Shown here in pieces: positions 56,101 through 64,000 of a stretch of 64,000 nucleotides of DNA (positions are counted from its first letter, which is position 1; every line of letters starts with the position of its first letter). The notes under the pieces are model-generated. The model ran no database searches and was not told where the DNA came from. It saw nothing but the letters and a program-made list of their open reading frames with translations. Both the position numbers and the translations under genes were made by a program. This stretch comes from Xylaria sp. FL1777 (lineage: Eukaryota > Ascomycota > Sordariomycetes > Xylariales > Xylariaceae). The DNA is taken from positions 310,001-374,000 of the forward strand of contig MU400515.1 of the NCBI GenBank assembly GCA_022578965.1. Reading direction: 5' to 3'.

Positions 56101-57428
56101 ATATCATTCAACTAGCCAAGACATTCTGATGGATTTCGTGTCTCGCAATTACCATGGGACTATGCTATGGGAAAACGCGAGAGAGAGTGGCATATTCATG
56201 TGGCTGAGTGATGCCAATGCTGTGGTAAGTTGTCAACCTCGGTACAGCTTTTGACGAGGAACTAAGGATTATTGCAGAGGGCACAATTTGAAGTCATTGC
56301 ACGCAATGAGTATACGAAAAGCGAGATGAAAAACCCTGTTGATTGCAGTCTATTTTACTTTGCCCTAAAGAAGAAAACTGTTCTTCAGGGCCTCTGGCGT
56401 ATGGCTAGCTGGAACAGGGAGCAAGTCATGACACAACGACTTTTGGCAAACAACTTTGAGGATCCTAAATGGAAGACGACGGCCCTGAAGAACGCCTATG
56501 CTCTGCTTAGTAAACGTCGCTTTGGTAAGTCTGCCGTTCTCATATCAGCATGCTTGCTAACACCAAATACAGAATATGCAGCTGCCTTCTTCCTTCTAGC
56601 TGATCATTTGCAAGATGCGGTCAATGTCTGTTTGAACCAAATTAAGGATCTACAGCTTGCTATTGCCATTGCTCGAGTCTACGAGGGCGACACGGGTATA
56701 GTTCTTAAAAGGTTACTAGAAAATGAAGTATTGGCAGTAGCCTCACAAGAAGGGAATCGATGGCTTGCTTCCTGGGCATTTTGGATGCTGAAGAGGAGGG
56801 ATATGGCTGTCCGAGCGCTTATAGTAAATCAACCCCTTCTAGAAATATTCCGTGATCGCAAACTAATTATGCTTAGACTCCCGTCTTTACGCTTCTGGAT
56901 ACGCCTGCGTCTCGAGATCTCAAGTCGAAGCTATTCCTTACCGATGACCCAGCCCTAATTATTTTGTATTCGCAACTACGGCAACAGAGTCTGCAGACCC
57001 TCCGCGGAGCATCAAAAGTCACGCCTCGGATAGAATGGGACTTTGTAATCCATAATGCAGGGCTCTATGATCGCATGGGCTGTGATCTGCTTGGTCTCGA
57101 TCTCGGTAAGTTTCGTGTAGGAGCTCTAGTTTGCATCGTGTCTGCACCTTCTCTCCCTCCCTCTCTTCGTATCACGCCATTGACTAATCTTGTAGTCCGG
57201 AATTGGGAATTCCTTCGCCTCCCCACGCCGGCACAAAAGGGCTTCGGCGGCGACATCGTCGATCCCACCAAACTGCTCCGTCGCCGCAGCTCGCTTATCG
57301 TCCAGGATATTCCCCTTACTCCAGCCATCCCCGGAGATATGAAGACTGGCGGTCATGGCGTCAAGCCACCGCCAACCGTGTTCCAGGAACCCGACGCAAA
57401 CTCCTTACTCGATTCGTTTGGATTCTAA
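53151..57428 (+). CDS. RAV1: RAVE complex subunit Rav1 (V-ATPase assembly), WD40 protein
   Basis: Rav1, with Rav2 and Skp1, forms RAVE, which reassembles V1 onto Vo of the vacuolar ATPase; animal homologues are the DMXL/rabconnectin proteins. Six exons (53151-53420, 53477-56224, 56278-56524, 56573-56823, 56877-57105, 57196-57428) give 1,325 aa, near the yeast length. The N-terminal half is WD40 propeller repeats (LVKIWRRLNFGSEE, NTLRVWTSADG, ETIVWNHQRSRLL, TLSVWDCRTP, VTIWDIRGARLEY). The C-terminal Rav1 domain includes MASWNREQVMTQRLLANNF, YALLSKRRFEYAAAFFLLAD, EGNRWLASWAFWMLKRRD and WDFVIHNAGLYDRMGCDLL, ending VRNWEFLRLP. The small 3' introns are 48-90 bp. The one at 56824-56876 can be read through in frame to a premature stop at 56956-56958, so a predictor may truncate the gene. 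Confidence 0.92.
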
Positions 57429-58480
57429 TATGGAATGGTGGTGAGATGATGTGCTGCTGACTGCCGATGTAAGAAGCCGAGTAGTGAGATAGTGGCGTTC
57501 TGTATGATATTCCTCCTTTGCCGTTTTCTCGGCTTTGGTCTGTAGTACCTAGGATTTGGGGGCAGAAGTGTTGGGTCTGTCTCAACCCTGTCTGTATTAA
57601 TAGTAATAATGTCTATGTCTTGGCTGAGGGCTGGGTAGATAGCATGGGTCTGGAACAGAGTAGTGAAAACTGGATGGAATCATTTTCCCTTGATCCGTCG
57701 GCGGCTGTTATATGCAGGATAATAATCATGACTGATAGGTTACTACTACTCACAACACCCACTTAGACACACACGCCGCACGCACGTTCGAGACCGCCTG
57801 AGTTAATGCCGTTTCGGTAATAGTAAATATATTGATATTCGAGGCGCGGTACATTCAAGGACATTTCGCGGTGGCTGCATGTCAATGTCTCCGTCCGCGG
57901 GGTTCGTGTTAGTCGCAACGCCGGGATTGGCGGCTTTTACTCCGATGCGGCTCGGATATTGAGGTTGACCCCCTTTTTACCGCCAATTCGCCTTAGTATT
58001 TTCGCCTCTTACCTACATATCGTCCTATCTGATTTCGATCTGTAATTTTTGTAATTGGATGACCTAGACACCTAGATAGTCGCGGTAGGGATTCGGCTGC
58101 TGGTTGTTGGTTGTTGGTACGTTCTTGACCACCGTTTGCCCGGGATTGAGAGCTGATGCCAAGTTTCATGGATCCAGGGACTAGGAAGACGATGGTTCGG
58201 ATTCATGTGTATGTATAGGGGCGAATAGATAGAATAAGTATATATGTAGTTGGCTATCCTCGTTATTGGGAATGGACTTGAGAGTTGAAGTATCAGACAG
58301 ACAGAGAAACGTCTACAACTACTGCATTCTTCCGAGCTCTACCTGGGCTTTTGGTTTAGATTTGGGCTCCTCGCAATATCCATATAGCACAATAATACGG
58401 GCGATTGATCGTATTATATACCTCACTAACCCTGACATTCGCATCCCCATCCCAGACCAATCAACAGACAAGCTAAAACC
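57429..58480. other. Intergenic region between RAV1 and HD-domain gene
   Basis: This spacer holds the RAV1 3' UTR and the promoter of the next gene. A GGTTGTTGGTTGTTGGTACG short repeat lies at about 58100-58123. Nothing coding is accepted. Confidence 0.5.
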
Positions 58481-58883
58481 ATGTCGTCCTCATCATCATC
58501 CACATCATCCTACCCATTCCCAGACCTACCCGTAAGCGGCATCACCTTTCCCCACTCGCCAATCACGACCGCCGCCTTCGCGTACACGAAGGAGCACACG
58601 ACGGAAGCCGTGTACAACCACTGCGCGCGCGGCGCGTGCTTCGCGTTGATCCTGGCGAAGAAGCTGGCGCCGCTGGCGGCCGCGGACGCCGAGACCGTCG
58701 TTCTCGGGTGCGTGCTGCACGACATGGGCTGGTCGTTCGACAAGGAGCTCCTGTCGCCCTACAAGCGCTTCGAGGTCGACGGCGCCGACATCGCGCGGAG
58801 GTTCATCCAAGGGTATCGGGGGGAGGACAGGGAGAAGTGGGACGAGGCGCGGGTTCAGAAGGTTTGGGATATTATTGCGCGTG

Positions 58884-58960
<77 letters not shown>

Positions 58961-59457
58961 CATATAGGCACATGCATATATATATTGACTTACAGACTTA
59001 CTGACTCCACCCATCTCTATTACCCACAGTCCACGCAACCCCCTCCATCGCAACCTTCAGCTCAGCAGAGGTAGCAGCGGCGTCCCTGGGGATCTACGTG
59101 GATTTCGCCGGGCCGCTGTTCCCGGCAGACCCCTTCGGCGACCCGGCCGCCGCCTCGCCGAACCCCACGCCCGGCGCCGTGATCACGGTGGCCGAGTTCA
59201 GGGAGGTGCACGCGGCGTTCCCGTACGCCGGGTTCGACGAGGACGCGGCCAAGAACATCTTCTGCGGCCTGTGCCGCGACAAGCCCGCGTCGACGTACGA
59301 CAACTTCGTCAGCGCGTTCGGGCGCGAGTTCGGCCTCGATGGCAAGGGGGCTGGTAAGGAGGAGTATACTAAGGCGTGGGAGAAGGGGGCTGGGACTAGT
59401 GTCCTTTTGGGGGGTTTTCCTTATTTGAGGGGGTTGTTGGAGGAGAAGGAGGATTAG
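58481..59457 (+). CDS. HD-domain phosphohydrolase-fold protein, cyanamide-hydratase-like
   Basis: Two exons (58481-58880 and 59030-59457) give 275 aa. Metal-binding HD motifs are visible: His47 in AVYNHCARG and His80-Asp81 in GCVLHDMGW, with a later Asp in FEVDGADIARRF. The pattern NHCARG...LHDMGW with a His-containing second half (VWDIIALHATPS) fits the fungal cyanamide hydratase/Ddi2-like branch of the HD superfamily, which hydrates cyanamide to urea. The substrate is not certain from sequence, as many relatives are uncharacterised. The Ser-rich N-terminus (MSSSSSSTSSYPFPD) looks unstructured. Both exons are very GC-rich compared with the flanks, and the single intron is packed with microsatellites. 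Confidence 0.82.
58885..58985 (+). repeat. Compound CT / CA / TA microsatellite in intron
   Basis: Immediately after the GTGAGT donor of the HD-gene intron there are about 17 CT units, then about 15 CA units, then TA/CATATA units. Together they fill most of the 149-bp intron. Confidence 0.95.
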
Positions 59458-60180
59458 GTAGGTAGTTTAGCGGGTGGAATTGGATGTCGGTGGTTGAGGG
59501 TTGGGTGAGGCTGTAGAACAATTACCTAGTGTGATAGATAATATCCAACAATAACTCCGGCTCGTGTTAACTAGACACTTTGCATGAAGTTTCCGATATG
59601 ACTTTACACTGGGCCGGCAAGATGGTGTGTTCGATGATCCATTTTGTTGTTGTGTTGTCGGTTGTTTTCGTTGGTTGTTTTCGTTATATTCTAGAAAGTT
59701 TGCAGCATTAAGCTTTCTAAGTTTACTCTTCGAGTTATCATAGTTACAACGGCGAGTGACTACTGTACTTAACCTTGCTGTTGGTAATATTTCCTATCGT
59801 GTTTAATTTATTTGGATAGAAGTGGCTTGGTTGCCTGTTGGTTTTACTATCACAACTTAGGTACTTTATACCTAGCCTTAGAGCTGTATCCTGGTGCTTA
59901 TTAATTCGCGTTCATGTTGATAGTGATTATGTAAGAGTAACCCCAGATATCTTGGCATACTATACCCATTGAGGTATGCATGTGGAGTCTTTAATCCCGA
60001 CCATGGCCTATCGGGAAGTACCCTTTCACCCCATGACTATTCCCTCCCTCCCTTCTTTCTTTATATCCTATTTCATCATAACACTTTAAATTTTGAAGCA
60101 AGTTATCTTGGTTTCTATAACAATTTCATTATCTACAACATACCGTCGAGTCACCCTCGCGTGACACCGCGGCAGTCATC
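59458..60180. other. Intergenic region, HD gene 3' side and OPT promoter
   Basis: This AT-rich spacer has a duplicated TGTTTTCGTTGGTTGTTTTC tract at about 59659-59686. The stretch just before the transporter is CT-rich (about 60035-60070). No gene is seen. Confidence 0.5.
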
Positions 60181-62670
60181 ATGGCTCCCGACAGAGGATT
60201 AACTGTATTAGAACCTACGCCGGAAGATGACGTCGAAGTCGAAGCCGAGGCCGAGCAGATGAGTCCGCCAACGTCCCCCGGTGAAGGCGATCCCCCGGTC
60301 AAGTTCCTTCCCGAGGGCCGTCACTTTACTTTTCGCGGCGTGGTGGTTGGCTTGCTCGTCGGCCTCGTCATCGTCTTCTCTAACATGTACTTCGGTCTGC
60401 AGACTGGCTGGGTTAGCATGATGACTATGCCTGCGAGTCTGCTGGGTTTCGGCATCTTCCGTACCCTCTCGCGCCGCTTAAGCTTCCCATTCACGCCTGT
60501 TGAGAATGTGTTGGTGCAATCTGTTGCCGGCGGTATGGCTATCATGCCACTGGGTTGCGGGTTTGTCGGCGTAGTAAGTCCAGTTTCCCTATTGTCATGT
60601 CGGTGGTGGACGTGAAGGGCATTTACAAGAGGGGCCGATGTTGATGAGGATCTATATTTGATTATACATAAATGAGTGGTGGTACTAACTTATACCTATT
60701 ATAGCTGCCAGCCATGGAATACTTGTTGAAGCCATCTGAACAAGGGCCCATCCACCTCAACATGGGAAAACTCATCATCTGGTCTCTTGGCCTATGCTAC
60801 TTTGGAGTCGTCTTTGCCGTCCCGTTGTAAGTTGATCTATTTATACAGTACTGCGACAGCTCATACTCACTCTTCATCATAGACGACGGCAAGTCATCAT
60901 AAGAGAGCAATTAAAGTTTCCAAGTGGCTTTAGCACGGCAGTGCTAATTGGTGTTCTCCACGGCAAGGGGAGCACCCAAAACAGCGGAGCTTTAGACCCG
61001 TCCAAAGCTGCCACATTTGGAAGCCTAGCCCTAGAAAACCAACCCCTTTTCGAGTCTGAGGATGCACATGATGAAGAGGATCGTACCTCTTCCGCTAAGA
61101 AGCAGACCTGGGCCGCTAATATCAGGCTATTGCTGATTACGTTCGGTATCTCGGGTATCTATACTCTGTGCACATACTTCTTTCCCATCCTACGTAACCT
61201 ACCTATATTCGGTACTGTTGCGGCCGAAACTTGGCTATGGACTCTGAACCCGAGTTTCGCGTACGTTGGCCAAGGTATCATTATGGGACCAGCTACGACC
61301 ATACACATGCTTTTGGGCGCGATAATCGGATGGGGTGTCTTATCGCCCCTAGCGAAGTATCGAGGCTGGGCACCTGGTCCGATCAACGACTGGGAGTCTG
61401 GTAGCAAAGGATGGATTGTCTGGACATCACTCGCCATCATGCTGGCAGATGCGGTGATTAGCCTTGGTCATGTCGCCTTACGACCTGTGGTCGAATACGG
61501 ACCAGTGCTATTCATGAAATTCAAGCAAAGATACGACCGGGGCGGCTTCCAGGCTCTTTTTCGACGCCACCCTACGGGATATAGCACTGTGGCTGGCGAT
61601 GAAACTGTAACGAGCCGACATTCTACATCCAGTGCGGATGGACTCAACAGTCTGTCGAACCCAGGCGATGAAAACGGAGGTCGAAGGGTATGGGACCACG
61701 ATGATGCTCCTCCAGAGCAGCTTGTGGGTACTAAGACGGTTAGCATAGGTCTGGTCCTCTCAATTGTTTTCTGTATCGTCAGTATTCATATCACTTTCGG
61801 AGAGCTTGTGCCCTTATACGGCACCATAATTGCCGTTTTCATGGCTATGGTACTCAGTATCATGGGCGTACGTGCGCTGGGTGAAACAGACTTGAATCCG
61901 GTATCAGGAATTAGCAAGATTGCGCAGCTTTTCTTCGCGCTCATCATCCCCCAGACAAACAAGGCCAGCGTGCTCATCAATCTCATCGCCGGCGCTGTCT
62001 CCGAGGCTGGCGCTCTACAAGCCGGAGATCTAATGCAGGACCTCAAGACGGGGCATCTACTGGGCGCCGCGCCCAAAGCCCAATTCTGGGGCCAGATCAT
62101 CGGTGCTACGGTCGGGGCTGTGGTCAGCGCATGGATCTATAGACTTTATACGTCCGTCTATGAAGTCCCGGGCGACTTATTCCAGGTCCCAACGGCCTTT
62201 GTATGGATCTTCACTGCAAGACTTGTCACGGGCAAGGGATTACCGTACATGGCTCGAGAATTTGCGATAGGCGCTGCTGTCATATTCGCCGTTTTTACGG
62301 TTTTAAGGACAAAAGGCATGGGGAAGAAGTGGCATGCCTACATTCCCGGAGGTATTGCCGTTGCAGTTGGTAAGTGAATTGATTTGAAATCTTGCTTGAG
62401 CTATCCCCAAACTGATCGACATGTTAGGCATGTACAATGTGCCGTCGTTTACTCTAGCGAGAACCATTGGCGGGTTGATGAATTGGTATTGGAGGGTGCG
62501 TCTTCGAAAGGATGACACACCCCTCATTGTGCTGGCATCTGTAAGTTATCCTCGATTACGTTACGATAGTGTGGGTGTGCTAACAGTCACTACAGGGGTT
62601 CATCCTAGGTGAAGGTTTCTTAAGCATTGTCAATCTGATATTGCAGAGCTCGCAGGTACCTCACTTATGA
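60181..62670 (+). CDS. OPT-family oligopeptide/siderophore-type transporter
   Basis: This is an integral membrane transporter of the OPT family, closer to the YSL/prokaryote-like branch than to yeast Opt1; it moves small peptides or metal chelates by proton symport. Five exons (60181-60573, 60705-60826, 60883-62369, 62428-62540, 62596-62670) give 729 aa. A short acidic cytoplasmic N-terminus precedes many hydrophobic segments, beginning with GVVVGLLVGLVIVFSNMYFG and LQTGWVSMMTMPASLLGFGI. The family-typical QSVAGGMAIMPLG, FPSGFSTAVLIG, IIMGPATTIHMLLGAIIGWG and LLGAAPKAQFWGQIIGATVG are present, and it ends GFILGEGFLSIVNLILQSSQ. A soluble Ser-rich loop lies at about residues 365-425. The last two exons are short, and without them the final helices would be lost. 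The substrate is not predictable from sequence. Confidence 0.9.
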
Positions 62671-63104
62671 GGAACTACTTGACGTTTGCTGGTTTTGTCG
62701 AGAGGTATCGAATAATGAATGCTATAGGCCGGTTCAAGATAGAAGGATAGGTAGAACAATGCGATGGCATAATATGCTTCTCCTTTCATGTGTCTCATTC
62801 ATGTGTCTCGGAACTCTCTCCATGGAGCTTCTCCTACCGAAGCCCCTTAGACAGCCCCATAATTGTCCCCCTCTCAACCCCTCACACCCTCATTTTTACA
62901 GTGGGAGAATCGTACCACTTATGGTGGGGTAAAACCCGAGGGAGTCCTGCCCAAAGAATCCATTGAGACCTATCTAGGTAGGTACGCATACCGCATACTC
63001 ATATATGCTGTGTACTCGGCCTAGACGACTCTTATCCCTTTATTTACCCCCTCACTGCTAACCTCGTAGACTGAAGTTTATTAAGCCAGGGAAACCAATT
63101 CAAG
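62671..63104. other. Intergenic region between OPT and dienelactone hydrolase
   Basis: This spacer holds the OPT 3' UTR and the promoter of the next gene, with one CTATCTAGGTAGGTACG word at about 62971-62986. No gene is seen. Confidence 0.5.
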
Positions 63105-64000
63105 ATGCTTGTTAGCGAAAGCCATACCGATATCCAGACGACGGTGGATGGGAAAGAGACGACTATGAGTATGCCATGCTCGCTCGAATTCGACCCGAGA
63201 ACACGGCTAATGTGCAGCATAGGATTATTCGTCTTTCACCCAACCATCCAGCAATATCCAAATGCGTAAATACTCTAAACAAGCTCTTCCTAACTGGAGA
63301 GATTCGCGCGGCCACTGATACGAAGCACCACAGTCGATTCCCGGGTGTTGTATTGTTCAGCGAGATTTATCAAGGTGCGCTAGCGCTGAGCATCCCTTTT
63401 CATCGATGATTCAATTCAATTCAATTCAATTCCCGGTCTGGACGGTCAGAATCACTTTGCTAACAGCACGATAACAAGTGACTGGACCGGTCGCGCGATT
63501 TGCTCGCCAGATAGCTGGGCAAGGTTACATCGTTGCGGCGCCTTCATCCTACCACGATTTCGTCGGCCCCGAAGCTTTAGCTTACGACGGAGTACGACAC
63601 CCCAAATATTGTATTATGTGTTTCTAGCTAAGTGTTGGTCTTGTGTAGCCTGGTACAGATCTTGGAAACGAGTTGAAAATCAAAAAAGTAAGGCCGGCTG
63701 TTCTGCGTCGCCCCACGCACAATTGGGACACCTGTTCGCTTACTTGTACTTGTTCTTACATTGTGACAGACGCTCCAATCATACGACCAGGACTCCTCCA
63801 AAGCCGTCGATTACTTGCTCAGTCTGCCGACATGCTCGGGGCGGATAGGCACCACAGGCATGTGCCTCGGCGGACACCTCGCCTTACGCGCTAGTGTAAG
63901 GTTTCCATCCTCGACAGTTTATTGCACAGTCATTGTACACCTTGCCCGTCACGTAGCCTTACTAACTATATTTCACTATAGCTTGACAGCAGAATTACTG
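63105..64000 (+). CDS. Dienelactone hydrolase family protein (5' part, cut by window end)
   Basis: This alpha/beta-hydrolase is related to carboxymethylenebutenolidase. The visible exons are 63105-63168, 63223-63265, 63334-63374, 63479-63591, 63649-63687, 63770-63895 and the start of one at 63982. The spliced product begins MLVSESHTDIQTTVDGKETT and then LFVFHPTIQQYPNARFPGVV, LFSEIYQVTGPVARFARQIA, GYIVAAPSSYHDFVGPEALA and SGRIGTTGMCLGGHLALRAS. The Cys in GMCLGGH is the nucleophile typical of dienelactone hydrolases (G-x-C-x-G-G). The gene is unusually intron-dense: six introns in under 900 bp. The catalytic Asp and His lie beyond the window. The acceptor at 63222 (CATAG) is chosen because the nearer CAG at 63217 would bring an in-frame stop. 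Confidence 0.82.
63410..63432 (+). repeat. TTCAA pentanucleotide repeat in intron
   Basis: About four copies of TTCAA lie in the third intron of the dienelactone hydrolase gene. This is a short slippage-prone tract. Confidence 0.85.

Noticed and set aside
1..64000. CRISPR arrays, operons, phage or viral genes, secondary-metabolite cluster enzymes
   Set aside because: None of the required signatures are present; the window is eukaryotic housekeeping sequence with spliceosomal introns.

Overview
The window looks like nuclear DNA of a filamentous ascomycete (Pezizomycotina, most likely a Sordariomycete; the class is an inference). Genes are about 1 to 6 kb long, with short introns (mostly 45-110 bp) that have GT(A/R)NGT donors, CTAAC-like branch sites and YAG acceptors. 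Spacers are 0.4-2.4 kb, and the gene set is typical fungal housekeeping. I found no operons, CRISPR arrays, rRNA or convincing tRNA genes. Gene models were spliced by hand from reading frames and splice signals; every multi-exon model closes in frame.

Left part (1-22 kb): a mitochondrial GTP/GDP carrier (GGC1), a 2.07-kaa coiled-coil protein built from three tandem repeat families, mitochondrial seryl-tRNA synthetase, an Arp10-like dynactin actin-related protein divergent from a GEN1/Yen1-type Holliday-junction nuclease, and a BTB-like protein whose domain is split by a long insertion.

Middle (22-33 kb): a gene-poor stretch. It holds an SRR1-like protein, a relic of a retrotransposon RNase H domain, a broken aminoglycoside-phosphotransferase-like gene, and two fungal proteins I do not recognise (316 and 361 aa). 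The spacers are rich in TAGGTA/TACCTA palindromes.

Right part (33-64 kb): a PDK1-type kinase with a C-terminal PH domain, the SWI/SNF subunit Snf12/BAF60, a short-chain dehydrogenase, Hym1/Mo25 divergent from cytosolic isoleucyl-tRNA synthetase, spindle-pole-body Sfi1, a 431-bp MITE with 34-bp perfect terminal repeats, the V-ATPase assembly factor Rav1, an HD-domain (cyanamide-hydratase-like) protein, an OPT oligopeptide transporter, and the 5' part of a dienelactone hydrolase cut by the window end.

The genes do not form a pathway or biosynthetic cluster. Loose themes are translation (SerRS, IleRS), cytoskeleton and polarity (Arp10, Sfi1, Hym1, PDK1) and membrane transport (Ggc1, Rav1, OPT). 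I found no convincing new multi-gene system. The best leads are the repeat-built coiled-coil protein, the split BTB protein, the MITE, and the decayed island at 22-27 kb.
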